Shown here piece after piece: positions 28,587 through 38,811 of a DNA stretch of 64,000 nucleotides. The stretch lies in the NCBI GenBank assembly GCA_003599815.1, contig QZJZ01000092.1:1-64000 (forward strand), given 5' to 3'. How positions within the stretch are numbered: the stretch's first letter is position 1; each line of letters opens with the position of its first letter. The notes under the pieces were generated by a model, which searched no databases, was not told where the DNA came from, and was given only the letters and a program-made list of their open reading frames with translations. A program made the translations under genes and the position numbers. This DNA comes from Candidatus Auribacter fodinae (GTDB lineage: Bacteria > Auribacterota > Auribacteria > Auribacterales > Auribacteraceae).

Positions 28587-29887
28587 AATGAACTGCTCTC
28601 TTGTGTGTTAAGAATCTTTCCATTCGCATACACCAGTTGACCAGCAACAAAAACGGATTCTACCGTTCCGTTTACTGTCCACCCATGAAAGGGAGTATTG
28701 GTACTTTTTGATTTAAAGAACTCCCGGTCAATAGTGTATTCATTATTTAAATTTATCACTGTTACATCCGCATCAGCGCCATTACTCAAAGATCCTTTAC
28801 CATCCAATCCAAAATATCGTGCTGGATTCGTTGACATAGCCGAAATAAGGGTGGATAAAGATATCTTCTGCTTTTTCACTAGATGTGTATACAATAAAGC
28901 GAAAACAAATTCAAGTCCAATCATTCCACAAGGCGCTTTTATAAAGCCTTTTTCCTTTTCATAAGACGCATGAGGAGCGTGGTCAGTCGCTATAATATCT
29001 ATACTGCCGTCAGCAAGCCCCTCTATCAATGCCTGACAATCTGCAGAAGTACGAAGGGGCGGATTCACTTTATACGATGCATCATCCCCAGGTATATCCT
29101 CTTCGGAAAGAAGGAGATGATGAGGAGCAACCTCGCATGTTACATCAATACCGCGTTCCCGCGCCTGTTTTATTATTTTTAAAGATTCCGCCGTACTGAT
29201 ATGCGCAACATGTAAATGAGCACCGGTAACACCACATAACGCCACATCACGGTACACAGCCACTTCTTCAGACTCAGCAGGAATACCGGGCCAACCGTAT
29301 TTCGCTGAAGATCGACCTTTGTTCACAACACCATTACCAGCAATACTTTTATCCTCACAATGCTGAATGACTCTGACCCCGTTTTTTGCGGAATAACGGA
29401 ATACATCAAGCATGACTGCTGAATCATGAACCCAGACACCATCATCAGAAAATGAAACAGCTCCAGCCTGCTTGAGCATTTCAAAATCAACAATCTCTTT
29501 TCCTTTAGACTCTTTAGTCATCGCGGCAACAGGATAAACAGTGATTGCACCTTCGTGACGGGACTTATGAATAATATATGTTACCAGATCAACCGAGTCG
29601 ATTACCGGACTGGTATTCGGCATACAAAAAATGGTTGTAAAGCCACCTGCCAATCCAGCAGTTCCTCCAGTTATGATATCTTCCTTATGGTGTTGCCCGG
29701 GGTCGCGTAAATGTGTATGAACATCTATTAAACCAGGCACAACCAGTTTTCCTGAACAATCTATTTCTCTATAACCGGATTCTGTTGGCGTAGAACATAT
29801 CTTTCCATTTTCTATCACAACATTCTCGATTTCTTCTTTGCTTCGAATCGGATCAACGACTAACCCGTTTTTCAAAATATAGTTCAT
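28583..29887 (-). CDS. pyrC: Dihydroorotase
   Basis: A 434-residue class I dihydroorotase that closes carbamoyl-aspartate to dihydroorotate. The first metal motif DVHTHLRDPGQHHKEDI, the metal histidines further along (RVIQHCEDK and LHVAHISTAE) and the TDHAPH motif with the metal aspartate are all present, as is the C-terminal domain of cyclic amidohydrolases (GSLSNGADADVTVI). The aspartate carbamoyltransferase gene pyrB, commonly adjacent, is not in the window. Confidence 0.97.
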   Translation of the reverse strand: MNYILKNGLVVDPIRSKEEIENVVIENGKICSTPTESGYREIDCSGKLVVPGLIDVHTHLRDPGQHHKEDIITGGTAGLAGGFTTIFCMPNTSPVIDSVDLVTYIIHKSRHEGAITVYPVAAMTKESKGKEIVDFEMLKQAGAVSFSDDGVWVHDSAVMLDVFRYSAKNGVRVIQHCEDKSIAGNGVVNKGRSSAKYGWPGIPAESEEVAVYRDVALCGVTGAHLHVAHISTAESLKIIKQARERGIDVTCEVAPHHLLLSEEDIPGDDASYKVNPPLRTSADCQALIEGLADGSIDIIATDHAPHASYEKEKGFIKAPCGMIGLEFVFALLYTHLVKKQKISLSTLISAMSTNPARYFGLDGKGSLSNGADADVTVINLNNEYTIDREFFKSKSTNTPFHGWTVNGTVESVFVAGQLVYANGKILNTQESSSL

Positions 29888-29896
29888 ACTCTTCCT

Positions 29897-30496
29897 CTAT
29901 TCAGACTGAAGAATAGGAGCGGTTTGCGGATTTTCAACGGTGCTTGCCTCCACCGCAGGAGCTTCCGCGCTCTGCTCAACTTTGCTGTCACAAAAAGCTA
30001 CCATGATGATTCTGCCACGGCCAATCGTAACTTTAACCTTTTTCTCAATGGATCCTTCGGGGACTTCCTCGATTTTCTGGTATATAATTTCTGCACTATC
30101 TTCCAGTTTATTCTCAGAAACAAAAAGTTCTTTATATCCCATCTGCAATGCATTTATATAGTACCAATCGCGAACTTTAAATGTTTGCTGGGGGGGATAC
30201 ACAAATACCGCGGAATAGACTTTCAAGCGTTCGAGAGGAGGCCTGCCGCCAGCCGCAAGTTTTTCGAGATCAATGTTTTTAGCCGGTACCGGAACAGTAA
30301 GATAGCGTTCATAAACGATCTTATCGGCGTATGCAGGAAAATCGTGGGCATATTCTTCAGGCATACCGTTAAACGGCTTTAAGTACTTCTGAAGACGCTC
30401 ATAATTAGAATCGTTATCTTGTTCCTGTGCATTGACGCTAGAAACAATGGCTAGTACGATCAGTCCGGATAGTAAAGTACATGCTAATTGGCGCAT
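29897..30496 (-). CDS. Exported protein of unknown function inside the pyrimidine operon
   Basis: A 199-residue protein I do not recognise. It has a clear Sec signal peptide (MRQLACTLLSGLIVLAIVSSVNA, cleavage before QEQD). The mature part is mixed alpha/beta with YAHDFPAYADKIVYERYL and WYYINALQMGYKELFVSEN segments and ends in a low-complexity alanine/glutamate/proline tail of about 25 residues. It overlaps nadB by 13 bases and precedes pyrC by nine, so it is cotranscribed with enzymes of the cytoplasm although it is itself exported. It may be lineage-specific. Confidence 0.8.
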   Translation of the reverse strand: MRQLACTLLSGLIVLAIVSSVNAQEQDNDSNYERLQKYLKPFNGMPEEYAHDFPAYADKIVYERYLTVPVPAKNIDLEKLAAGGRPPLERLKVYSAVFVYPPQQTFKVRDWYYINALQMGYKELFVSENKLEDSAEIIYQKIEEVPEGSIEKKVKVTIGRGRIIMVAFCDSKVEQSAEAPAVEASTVENPQTAPILQSE

Positions 30497-32115
30497 ATCG
30501 GTTTGCCCTCCACAAAATGGCCGTTTTCAAAAATGCTGTCCCGTCTCCATATATCATCGCGTTTAGTGGGATAATCAAGATTATAATGTAATCCCCTGCT
30601 CTCCTTGCGGTATGATGCAAAATTCACAATCAATTCAGCGACCGTCGCGATATTTCTTAACTCTATTAAATCACTGGTAATTAAAAAATCCCAGTAAAAC
30701 TGATCAATTTCACGTTGTTGAATTTCAATACGAGCCTTTGCGCGGGCAAGCCGCTTATCCGACCGTACGATACCAACGTAATTCCACATAAAACGCCGTA
30801 TTTCATCCCAGTTATGGGACACCACAACCGCTTCATCCGAATCAACTGCTGAACCGGAATTCCATTGTGGTATCACCGATATTTCAGGATACTCATCGTG
30901 AATAACGCTAACCGATGATTCCGCGGCATTGTTAGCAAACACCAAAGCCTCCAGCAACGAGTTGCTCGCCAGGCGGTTGGCTCCATGGAGCCCTGTGCAT
31001 GAAACTTCGCCGCAGGCATAAAGCCTGTGAATAGAAGTTTTTCCATTCCAATCAGTTTCAACGCCGCCACAAAAATAATGCGCCGCAGGTACAACGGGAA
31101 TCAGATCTTTACTAATATCTATACCAAATTTCAGGCATTGTTTGAATATATTTGGAAACCGTTTTTGAAGAAAAAGCTTGCTCTTCCCAGTTATATCAAG
31201 ATAGACGAAATCGTCACCTCTTTTCTTCATTTCAAGGTCAATTGCTTTTGCCGCAACGTCACGAGGAGCAAGGCTTCCCATAGGGTGATATTTTTTCATG
31301 AAATCCGTACCATCTATCAACCGGAGAATTCCGCCTTCTCCACGAACTGCTTCAGAAATAAGATATGATTTAGCCTCAGGATGATATAAACACGTTGGAT
31401 GAAACTGCACGAATTCCAGATTTTTAATTCGCGCACCAGCTCTGTACGCCATCGCAATGCCATCACCAGTGGCAACGTCCGGGTTTGTGGTATAATTATA
31501 TACCTTACCGGCGCCACCTGTTGCAAGAACGGTAACTTTCGATTTAACAGTTGTTATGCGTTGTTCTCTTTTATTGAAAACATATGCTCCAAGCACTTCA
31601 TTCTTTTGCGTATCAAGAAGTTTCTTCGTTGTGATCAGGTCTATGCAGATATGATTTTCCAGGACAGTTATGTTGGGTATTTTGCCTACGGCATCAATGA
31701 GAACTTTTTTAACCTCTTTGCCTGTCATATCGCCGACATGGAGTATACGGCGATGTGAATGCCCCCCTTCCCTGCCAAGATCTAGTTCATCATTGTCACG
31801 TAACGAAAAAGGGACTCCATAATCAATGAGTTCTTGAACAGCTGAAGGACCGCTGCGGATTGTTTTTTCTACAATATCCTCATGGCATAATCCATCACCT
31901 GCGGAGAGAGTATCGCGAACATGTTCTTCAAATGTATCTGTGTGGCTCATGACGGATGCAATGCCGCCTTGCGCGTAATTAGAATTAGACTCGAAACGAT
32001 CCATTTTTGTAACAATAATCACTGAGCCGTAATGAACAGCCTTCAGGGCAAACATTATGCCGGCTATGCCGCTTCCTATAACCAAATAATCTGTTTCGAC
32101 CGTCGTAGTATTCAT
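30484..32115 (-). CDS. nadB: L-aspartate oxidase
   Basis: A 543-residue flavoprotein of the succinate-dehydrogenase/fumarate-reductase family that oxidises aspartate to iminoaspartate for NAD synthesis. The FAD dinucleotide motif is VIGSGIAGIMFALKA, followed by the family segment SNYAQGGIASV, the HPTCLY active-site region and the GEVSCTGLHGANRLASNSLLEALVF block. nadA and nadC are not in the window. It overlaps the small DUF6485 gene by four bases. Confidence 0.95.
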   Translation of the reverse strand: MNTTTVETDYLVIGSGIAGIMFALKAVHYGSVIIVTKMDRFESNSNYAQGGIASVMSHTDTFEEHVRDTLSAGDGLCHEDIVEKTIRSGPSAVQELIDYGVPFSLRDNDELDLGREGGHSHRRILHVGDMTGKEVKKVLIDAVGKIPNITVLENHICIDLITTKKLLDTQKNEVLGAYVFNKREQRITTVKSKVTVLATGGAGKVYNYTTNPDVATGDGIAMAYRAGARIKNLEFVQFHPTCLYHPEAKSYLISEAVRGEGGILRLIDGTDFMKKYHPMGSLAPRDVAAKAIDLEMKKRGDDFVYLDITGKSKLFLQKRFPNIFKQCLKFGIDISKDLIPVVPAAHYFCGGVETDWNGKTSIHRLYACGEVSCTGLHGANRLASNSLLEALVFANNAAESSVSVIHDEYPEISVIPQWNSGSAVDSDEAVVVSHNWDEIRRFMWNYVGIVRSDKRLARAKARIEIQQREIDQFYWDFLITSDLIELRNIATVAELIVNFASYRKESRGLHYNLDYPTKRDDIWRRDSIFENGHFVEGKPICAN

Positions 32116-32303
32116 GAATACGTCTCAATAAACGTCTGGAAAGAACGATCCCATGTAGTTTCCACGTCATCAGGAAAACAACATGCTGGTAACTGCTTGT
32201 TTTTTAAATGGTAATGAAGGCAATCGCAACACATGCCTTTACGCGAGCATGGGTCATAGGAACAATTACAACGATTAAGATTAGCGCTTTTTTTGCATTC
32301 CAT
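32112..32303 (-). CDS. Small cysteine-rich protein, DUF6485-like
   Basis: A 63-residue protein with nine cysteines (positions 3, 12, 14, 19, 25, 26, 28, 41, 42) in a pattern I recognise as DUF6485: CNCSYDPCSRKGMCCDCLHYH followed by LPACCFP. It is likely to bind zinc or an iron-sulfur centre. Its ATGA overlap with nadB indicates coupled translation, and an antisense reading is excluded by that coupling and by the family match. Function is unknown; NadA, the partner of NadB, is an iron-sulfur enzyme, which makes a metal-related role worth testing. Confidence 0.82.
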   Translation of the reverse strand: MECKKSANLNRCNCSYDPCSRKGMCCDCLHYHLKNKQLPACCFPDDVETTWDRSFQTFIETYS

Positions 32304-32324
32304 GTATTGTCCCCTCTCGTTGAT

Positions 32325-32711
32325 TTACAATATGACCTGCTCACCCGCCTCGAAAGCATTTCGTATAATTTCAATATTGGGGCACTGTCCAGAACGGGAA
32401 AACATAATCGATACAGCATCAAACCGATATTCATCAAACGCAATATCGCACGAACTCAAATAAAACAATGCGCTTCTGACTATTTTCTTTTGTTTCTGCT
32501 CAGTAATGGACGCGAAGGGAACATCGTATTTCATGGTGCGCCGCGTTTTTACTTCTATAAAAGCAAGTGTATCATCTTCCAGAGCAATTATATCTAGTTC
32601 ACCATACGGTGTATAAAAATTGGTTGCAAGTATACGGTAACCTTTTTTTTTGAGAAAAGCTTCGGCAATATCTTCACCAAACCCGCCAATTTTTCTATTG
32701 AACAATCCCAT
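32325..32711 (-). CDS. yraN: YraN/UPF0102 family endonuclease-like protein
   Basis: A 128-residue protein of the YraN family, a predicted Holliday-junction-resolvase-fold nuclease. Family marks are the GGFGEDIAEAFLKKKGYRIL start, the GELDIIALEDDTLAFIEVKTRR core with the PD-(D/E)XK-type E-x-D-x(n)-E-V-K residues, and a helical C-terminal. It overlaps rnhB by one base, the usual pairing for this gene. Confidence 0.93.
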   Translation of the reverse strand: MGLFNRKIGGFGEDIAEAFLKKKGYRILATNFYTPYGELDIIALEDDTLAFIEVKTRRTMKYDVPFASITEQKQKKIVRSALFYLSSCDIAFDEYRFDAVSIMFSRSGQCPNIEIIRNAFEAGEQVIL

Positions 32712-33325
32712 CAGGTAAATGCCCCTCCGATAAAAATATTAACCGGAGCAAACGACCTCCTATGCAACCATGAAGCTCCAATCTTTCTGAGCGCTTCAAT
32801 ATGGAGTGTAGTTCCGTACCCCTTATGACGAGCAAAATTATAACCGCCAACGGCTGTATCGCAATATTCCATAAAAGAATCACGAACAACTTTGGCGATT
32901 ATCGAGGCTGACGCTATCGATAAACTTCTTGCATCACCTTTAATAATTTTGGTCTGAGATATCTGGCAATCCTCAAGTAACAATCCATCAATCAGGAGAT
33001 GGTCAGGCCTTCCAGCAAGATTACAGACAGCTTCCCACATAGCTATTCTAGTCGCCTGCAATATATTTACAGAATCAATAACCCTCTCAGAAACTAAACC
33101 GATTCCGATATCTATTGCAGGATGAGAAATGATCTCTTTAAACAGGCTTTTTCGTTTCGATTCCGCCACCTGCTTCGAATCATTTATTCCTTCATGAAAA
33201 AAAGACTCAGGCAGCACAACAGCACAGGCAACAACCGGACCGGCTAGCGGGCCTCTCCCAACCTCATCCAATCCGGCAATATAATTTTTACCATGAGATC
33301 GATAATGCTGTTCGTATTCAAGCAT
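32711..33325 (-). CDS. rnhB: Ribonuclease HII
   Basis: A 204-residue RNase HII that removes ribonucleotides from DNA-RNA hybrids. The catalytic motif IAGLDEVGRGPLAGPVVACA carries the first Asp-Glu pair and the second is in LLIDGLLLED. The SIASASIIAKVVRDS and YGTTLHIEAL blocks are typical of type 2. It lies between rplS and yraN. Confidence 0.97.
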   Translation of the reverse strand: MLEYEQHYRSHGKNYIAGLDEVGRGPLAGPVVACAVVLPESFFHEGINDSKQVAESKRKSLFKEIISHPAIDIGIGLVSERVIDSVNILQATRIAMWEAVCNLAGRPDHLLIDGLLLEDCQISQTKIIKGDARSLSIASASIIAKVVRDSFMEYCDTAVGGYNFARHKGYGTTLHIEALRKIGASWLHRRSFAPVNIFIGGAFT

Positions 33326-33332
33326 TATGGGA

Positions 33333-33677
33333 TTACTGTTTCATCTCTTTAACGCGAGCTCGTTTACCAACTTTCTCTTTCAGGTAATACAGTTTTGCTC
33401 TGCGCACTTTACCGCGACGAACAACTTCAATTGTCTCTACGCGTGGCGAGTGAAGAGGAAAAACACGTTCTACACCTTCACCATAAACAACACGGCGAAC
33501 AGTAACTGTTTCATTTGCCTTTTTACCGGAACGAGCGATAACTGTCCCTGTGAAAATCTGAATACGCTCACGTTCACCTTCAATAATTTTCGTGTGCACA
33601 CGTACGGTATCCCCGACGTTAAAGTCAGGAATTTCCGCTTTACACTGCTCCTGTTCGATTTTTGCAATGATGTCCAT
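33333..33677 (-). CDS. rplS: 50S ribosomal protein L19
   Basis: A 114-residue L19 of normal length, with [20 protein letters not shown] and the C-terminal [28 protein letters not shown] core. Such basic short proteins are easy to place. It follows trmD after 27 bases, the largest gap in the long operon, and an AGGAG ribosome site precedes its ATG. Confidence 0.98.
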   Translation of the reverse strand: MDIIAKIEQEQCKAEIPDFNVGDTVRVHTKIIEGERERIQIFTGTVIARSGKKANETVTVRRVVYGEGVERVFPLHSPRVETIEVVRRGKVRRAKLYYLKEKVGKRARVKEMKQ

Positions 33678-33704
33678 ATTGACCTGCTCCTATATAAATG
33701 TTTA

Positions 33705-34400
33705 TCAATAAATATGTTTTGACTTCATATACCGCTCCCACAAATCAGGACGGCGCCGCTTCGTACTCTCTTCCGCCTTTTCTTTTCTCCATTTCGCTAT
33801 CTCATGGTGATTCCCAGACAAAAGCACCTCAGGAACCCTAAGGCCCATAAACTCAGCAGGTCGTGTATAATGAGGATGATCAAGCAAGCCATCGTAGAAC
33901 GAATCTTCAAGCACTGAATCACCACACCCCACCACTCCGGGTATCTGGCGTACTACCGCATCTATTATAACAGTTGATGCCAACGCACCACTGGTTAATA
34001 CATAATCCCCTATAGATATTTCTCTAACAGGAAATAAATTATTGATTCTATCATCAATTCCTTCATAATGTCCACAAATAAATATAATATGCTTATAACA
34101 AAGAAGATCTTTAATGACAGACTGACACAATACCTCACCACAGGGTGAAGGACAAATCAACACGCTTTCTTCCCGCTTTATATCTGTTATAGCATTATAA
34201 AGAGGCTCAAGTTTAAATACCATACCAGGCCCACCGCCATAAGGGCGGTCATCCACGGTACGGTGCAAATCATCGGTATAATCCCTTAAGTTGCGATAAC
34301 CGATTTGAACGACACCACTCTCCTGAGCCCGCTTGACTATACTATCATTAAGCGGGGCAAAGTAATTTTCTGAAAAAATCGAAAGAATATCGATCCTCAT
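33705..34400 (-). CDS. trmD: tRNA (guanine-N1)-methyltransferase
   Basis: TrmD, 231 residues, methylates G37 of tRNAs with a knotted SPOUT fold. Visible features are the [14 protein letters not shown] loop, the SAM-binding knot [11 protein letters not shown], the [14 protein letters not shown] segment and [17 protein letters not shown] in the C-terminal domain. In most genomes rimM sits between rpsP and trmD; here they overlap directly by four bases. Confidence 0.98.
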   Translation of the reverse strand: MRIDILSIFSENYFAPLNDSIVKRAQESGVVQIGYRNLRDYTDDLHRTVDDRPYGGGPGMVFKLEPLYNAITDIKREESVLICPSPCGEVLCQSVIKDLLCYKHIIFICGHYEGIDDRINNLFPVREISIGDYVLTSGALASTVIIDAVVRQIPGVVGCGDSVLEDSFYDGLLDHPHYTRPAEFMGLRVPEVLLSGNHHEIAKWRKEKAEESTKRRRPDLWERYMKSKHIY

Positions 34401-34654
34401 TTACAACGAGGTACGGTTAATCCCTGATTCTTTAGCAAATTTTTCACTGTTACCGTTGGAATGGCGCCCACATTAAGCCAATGAGCCGCTTTTTCAACGT
34501 CAATTTTCACAATCGCATCTTTTTTCATTGGATCGTAATAACCGACTTCATCAATAGCCCTGCCATCACGCGGAGAACGAGAATCCGTTACAACAATTCG
34601 GTAAAAAGGTTCCTTTTTAGCCCCTAATCTTTTCAGCCGCATCATTACCGCCAT
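34397..34654 (-). CDS. rpsP: 30S ribosomal protein S16
   Basis: An 85-residue S16 with the core [19 protein letters not shown] followed by [19 protein letters not shown]. It overlaps ffh by ten bases and trmD by four. The ffh-rpsP-trmD-rplS order is the classic bacterial block. Confidence 0.97.
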   Translation of the reverse strand: MAVMMRLKRLGAKKEPFYRIVVTDSRSPRDGRAIDEVGYYDPMKKDAIVKIDVEKAAHWLNVGAIPTVTVKNLLKNQGLTVPRCK

Positions 34655-35967
34655 AAACTGCCTCCCATTTTTGTAAATTTATTTTTCTGTTTCATCACAG
34701 TTTTCATCATTTTTTTCATGATAAAGAATTTTTTCAGCAACTGATTCACCTCCTGCATCGAAGTGCCGCTCCCAGCGGCAATACGCCGTTTTCTGCTGAA
34801 ATCTATTACATGAGGGTGTGTCCGTTCTTTCAGAGTCATTGATTGAATGATCGCTTCAACATGAACAAACTGTTTTTCATCCAAATCCAACCCCTTCATA
34901 TTATTCATACCGGGAATCATTTCCATAATATTTTTTAAAGGGCCGAGTTTTCTGAACTGCCTGATTTGCTTTAGAAAATCCTCAAGGTCAATTTCATTCT
35001 TCTTGAGTTTTTCTTCGAAACTTTTTATATGCTCCTCGTCCATCTGGGCCTGAGCTTTTTCAACAAGACTAACCACATCGCCCATTCCAAGAATACGAGA
35101 AACCATTCTGTCAGGATGAAACAATTCTATGTCGGACACTTTCTCACCGAGTCCGACATATCGGATAGGACAACCGGTAGTTGCGCGAATAGACAACGCC
35201 GCACCGCCACGGGCATCACCATCCAGCTTGGTAAGAATAACTCCAGAAATCCCAAGCCTCTCATTAAATTGCGAGACGCTATTCACAGCATCCTGACCGG
35301 TCATGGCATCTGCGACAAACAATATCTCATGAGGCTGAATTACATCTTTTAACGCCTCTAGTTCTGCCATTAGCTGGTCATCAATATGAAGCCTACCGGC
35401 TGTATCGAACAGAGATACTGTACAGTCACTATTCTTTACGTGTTCCAGTGCTTTTTTTGCTATTGATACAACTTTTTTATCATTTTTATCAAAGGTAACA
35501 GGTATATTGTTCTGTTTACCAAGAAAAACCAACTGATCAATCGCCGCAGGCCTTTGTATATCAAGTGCCGCCAGATGCGGTTTATGTCCCATTTTTCGGA
35601 AATGAACCGCTAATTTAGCCGCTGTGGTTGTTTTACCTGATCCCTGTAAACCAACGATCATAATCCGGTTGCCTTTTGCACGCAACTGCAAGGCTTCCGC
35701 TTTATTTCCCATCAACGAGACCATTTCATCATGAACGATTTTCACGATCTGTTGCCCGGGCGTAACGCTTTTGAGTACTTCTTCCCCGACTGATTTTTCT
35801 TTGACGGCGTCAATGAAAGACTTAACCACTTTATAATTAACATCAGCTTCAAGTAACGCCAGTTTAATCTCTCGCAACGCGTCTTTTATATTTGATTCGC
35901 TTAGCTTACCGTAACCTCGTAAATTTCTAAATACTTTCGTTAATTTATCAGATAGCGAGTCAAACAC
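34645..35967 (-). CDS. ffh: Signal recognition particle protein
   Basis: Ffh/SRP54, 440 residues: N domain, G domain with Walker [15 protein letters not shown], the DTAGRLHID motif and [10 protein letters not shown], then the methionine-rich M domain starting near [10 protein letters not shown] and ending [14 protein letters not shown]. It binds SRP RNA and signal sequences and delivers ribosomes to FtsY at the membrane. The many exported proteins of this window depend on it or on SecA. Confidence 0.98.
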   Translation of the reverse strand: MFDSLSDKLTKVFRNLRGYGKLSESNIKDALREIKLALLEADVNYKVVKSFIDAVKEKSVGEEVLKSVTPGQQIVKIVHDEMVSLMGNKAEALQLRAKGNRIMIVGLQGSGKTTTAAKLAVHFRKMGHKPHLAALDIQRPAAIDQLVFLGKQNNIPVTFDKNDKKVVSIAKKALEHVKNSDCTVSLFDTAGRLHIDDQLMAELEALKDVIQPHEILFVADAMTGQDAVNSVSQFNERLGISGVILTKLDGDARGGAALSIRATTGCPIRYVGLGEKVSDIELFHPDRMVSRILGMGDVVSLVEKAQAQMDEEHIKSFEEKLKKNEIDLEDFLKQIRQFRKLGPLKNIMEMIPGMNNMKGLDLDEKQFVHVEAIIQSMTLKERTHPHVIDFSRKRRIAAGSGTSMQEVNQLLKKFFIMKKMMKTVMKQKNKFTKMGGSLWR

Positions 35968-35970
35968 TCT

Positions 35971-36615
35971 TTATTTACCCTTTTGTTCCTGTTCAGCTTT
36001 TTCACGAGCCCGTTTTATTTCTTCTTCGCGCTGACGGTGATAGGAATCAACAATAGATTGCCCTTTGCGAATGAGATTCTCTCCCCGTTGGATATTAGCC
36101 CGCCCAATAGACTGAATTTCCTTCTGCCACTCATAGTCTTTAAAACGGGTATTGTATTTTAATTGTTTTTTGCCAAAATTTACAAGCTTTTTTCCTTCAT
36201 CAATCATTTGATACGCTTCGGTGATGGATTCAAAGCGCTGCATACGTTCTTTTCCCGATCGTGAAAAGTTTAAATCAGAAACAAACTCAAGAACATCACT
36301 TTTACGGTTTGGATCAAGCAGAAGAAGATTGTCAAACTCATCAACAGCTTTATCCCACTCATCTCGTTCAACATAATATTTTGCCAGATCGTATACCGCG
36401 TCTGGATCGGAATCTGAAGTAATCCTGTCTATTTCCGCACGAGAAACGGAAATCTCACCGTACTCAATTTTAACGGAAATCGTGTTTTGTTCCTTTTTGG
36501 TTATATCACCTTTCAGTAAGCCGCCGCTTTTGAGGTAGATTATGTCAGCATAAATTTTTTGCGTAAAAGCCATAAATGCTAATATAACCAGAAAACAACT
36601 GATCATCTTTTTCAT
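35971..36615 (-). CDS. Exported protein with TPR-like unit, unknown function
   Basis: A 214-residue protein. I start at ATG 36615 because AGAGG lies eight bases upstream; the frame is open to 36702 inside murA. The signal peptide is MKKMISCFLVILAFMAFTQKIYA, cleaved before DIIYLKSGG. The mature N-terminus (IIYLKSGGLLKGDITKKEQNTISVKIEYGEISVSRAEIDRI) looks like a small beta-barrel repeat found in many PVC exported proteins. It is followed by a TPR-like helical pair (EWDKAVDEFDNLLLLDPNRK) and a long charged coiled coil at the end. Function is unknown. Confidence 0.82.
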   Translation of the reverse strand: MKKMISCFLVILAFMAFTQKIYADIIYLKSGGLLKGDITKKEQNTISVKIEYGEISVSRAEIDRITSDSDPDAVYDLAKYYVERDEWDKAVDEFDNLLLLDPNRKSDVLEFVSDLNFSRSGKERMQRFESITEAYQMIDEGKKLVNFGKKQLKYNTRFKDYEWQKEIQSIGRANIQRGENLIRKGQSIVDSYHRQREEEIKRAREKAEQEQKGK

Positions 36616-36628
36616 AACCATATCCTCT

Positions 36629-37900
36629 TTAACTTGGAACTCGTTCAATCTGTGCACCGAGCGCACGCAACTTTTCTTCCATATTAAAATATCCTCTATC
36701 AAGGTGATAGATACGATTGATCACAGTTTCACCGTTGGCAACCAGTCCAGCGAGAACAAGCGCGGCGCTTGCCCGAAGGTCGGAAGCCATAACGGGAGCG
36801 CCACTCAAATGGTAGCCGCCTTTTATAATTGCGGTCGCGTTTTCCAGAGAAATATCTGCGGCCATCCTCAACAGTTCAGCAACATGCATGAACCGTTCGG
36901 GGAAAATTTTCTCGGTGATAATACTAATTCCCGGTACCGTAGTCATAAAAGCCATCATCTGAGCTTGCATGTCAGTAGGAAAACCTGGATACGGCAACGT
37001 TGTCAGTTCTATCGGTTTAAATGTACATGAGCGAGCGTTTACTGAAATATAATCTTTACCAACTTCAAAAGGAACACCTGCCTCAGCAAGTTTATCGAGC
37101 AAGGCCAACATATGATCGGGAACGATATTATTCACAGTGATGTTTGACTGGGTAATGGCTCCTGCTATAATAAATGTGCCCGCTTCAATACGGTCTGGAA
37201 TGACGTTATACTCAACACCATGCATACGCTCCACACCATGAATAGCCATCGCATGGCTTCCGGCGCCTTCGATACGAGCTCCCATGGCATTAAGAAAATG
37301 AGCAAGATCAACTATTTCAGGTTCGCAGGCGGCACCATAGATCAGCGTAGTGCCCTTCGCTTTCACAGCGGCCAACATGACATTCGCCGTAGCAAGAACG
37401 CTTGATCCAAAACGTCCACCTAAAAATATTGTCGCACCCTGCAAATCAGGCGCGTCAGCTTCAAGATACCCGTGCTGTACGGAGATATGAACATTTAATG
37501 CACGTAATCCTTTAATATGGAGATCAACAGGCCGCTGGCCGATAACGCATCCGCCGGGCAAAGATACTTTAGCTTTGCCAAACTGTCCGATAAGTGGGCC
37601 GAGAACACAGATTGAAGCCCGCATCTTGCGAACCATATCATACGGAGCAACCCAGCTATCAATCCCGGAGGGATCTATACAGATCTCTTTTTTGTCAGGA
37701 TCAAGAGACGAGCGTACACCCAGTGAAGCCAGTATGCTCAGCATGGTATGAACATCACTCAAAGGAGGCACATTCTTTATAACTGAAGGCGAATCGGCAA
37801 GGATTGCCGCCGCAATGATCGGGAGAGCCGCGTTCTTTGCACCCTCTATAATAACATTACCTTTTAACTGCTTTCCACCTGTAATAATAATCTTATCCAT
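36629..37900 (-). CDS. murA: UDP-N-acetylglucosamine 1-carboxyvinyltransferase
   Basis: MurA, 423 residues, transfers enolpyruvate from PEP to UDP-GlcNAc in the first committed step of peptidoglycan synthesis. It has the inside-out alpha/beta barrel with KNAALPIIAAAIL at the N-terminus. The reactive cysteine, which fosfomycin attacks, is present in LPGGCVIGQRPVDLH. Its presence means the organism makes a murein wall or its precursors. Confidence 0.97.
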   Translation of the reverse strand: MDKIIITGGKQLKGNVIIEGAKNAALPIIAAAILADSPSVIKNVPPLSDVHTMLSILASLGVRSSLDPDKKEICIDPSGIDSWVAPYDMVRKMRASICVLGPLIGQFGKAKVSLPGGCVIGQRPVDLHIKGLRALNVHISVQHGYLEADAPDLQGATIFLGGRFGSSVLATANVMLAAVKAKGTTLIYGAACEPEIVDLAHFLNAMGARIEGAGSHAMAIHGVERMHGVEYNVIPDRIEAGTFIIAGAITQSNITVNNIVPDHMLALLDKLAEAGVPFEVGKDYISVNARSCTFKPIELTTLPYPGFPTDMQAQMMAFMTTVPGISIITEKIFPERFMHVAELLRMAADISLENATAIIKGGYHLSGAPVMASDLRASAALVLAGLVANGETVINRIYHLDRGYFNMEEKLRALGAQIERVPS

Positions 37901-38811
37901 TATTCCTTAGTTCCTTGATAAACGCCACGCGCCACACGAGCTATTCCTTGTAAATCATTAATAAAAGAGACATTACAATAGCCATTATCAGTCATAAGTC
38001 GATCTACTCTTGAATGCTGGTGTATACCGATTTCAAAAAAAAGTTTTCCGCCTTTTTTCAACCATCCACTGCAACTTGTGACTATCCGTTCATAAAACAA
38101 TAATCCATCACATCCCGCAAACAGAGCCTGATGCGGTTCATAATCACGCACACTTAAAGGTAAAACCTCATTTTCAGGAATATATGGCGGATTAGAAACG
38201 ATATATTCAAATTGCAAAGAGCTACTACGTTTCCAATTCTGCATAATATCCGCGGTAAAAAATGTTATTTTTTTTTCAACCTTGTTTCTTATCGCATTTT
38301 TTTTAGCTACTTCTATAGCTTTGGATGAAATATCTGCAGCAAATATTCTACAGTTTTCTATTTTTTTCGCAATTGCTATCGCTATATTTCCTGAACCTGT
38401 TCCAATATCGAGTACAGAAACCTCTCCGTCATGTGAAGATGAGGAATAATCCCGAATCACAGCATCAACAAGTATCTCAGTTTCCGGACGAGGTATTAAA
38501 ACATCTTGAGTGACAGTCAATATTGTATCATAAAATTCAACTTCACCAACTATATACTGCAATGGCTTACCTTCTACACACTCCAGAACCCCTTTTTTGA
38601 CTTCACCAAGTTCCTCTGCGGTAAGAGGTTTATCATGCTGCATATAAAGGTCAATTCTCTTACACTTCAAAACAGACATCAGAAGTGTTTCTATAACCAA
38701 ACGGGGCAATTCCACAGAATGCTGTTCAAGATAGTCTTTTCCCCAGTTGATAACATCCAGAATTTGCCACACCTTCTTATTTTGAATGATTTGCCGAGCA
38801 TGTTCTGCCAT
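37900..38811 (-). CDS. prmC: Release-factor glutamine methyltransferase
   Basis: A 303-residue class I SAM methyltransferase that methylates the GGQ glutamine of release factors. The SAM motif [16 protein letters not shown] and the catalytic NPPYIPENE are present. It overlaps prfA by 35 bases at its annotated ATG; a GTG at 38772, after the prfA stop, is an alternative start. The substrate gene prfA is directly upstream, the normal pairing. Confidence 0.95.
   Translation of the reverse strand: MAEHARQIIQNKKVWQILDVINWGKDYLEQHSVELPRLVIETLLMSVLKCKRIDLYMQHDKPLTAEELGEVKKGVLECVEGKPLQYIVGEVEFYDTILTVTQDVLIPRPETEILVDAVIRDYSSSSHDGEVSVLDIGTGSGNIAIAIAKKIENCRIFAADISSKAIEVAKKNAIRNKVEKKITFFTADIMQNWKRSSSLQFEYIVSNPPYIPENEVLPLSVRDYEPHQALFAGCDGLLFYERIVTSCSGWLKKGGKLFFEIGIHQHSRVDRLMTDNGYCNVSFINDLQGIARVARGVYQGTKE

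Noticed and set aside
36616-36702. A longer N-terminus for the exported protein after murA, starting at 36702
   Set aside because: It would overlap murA and place the signal peptide 30 residues inside the protein; ATG 36615 has a proper ribosome site.
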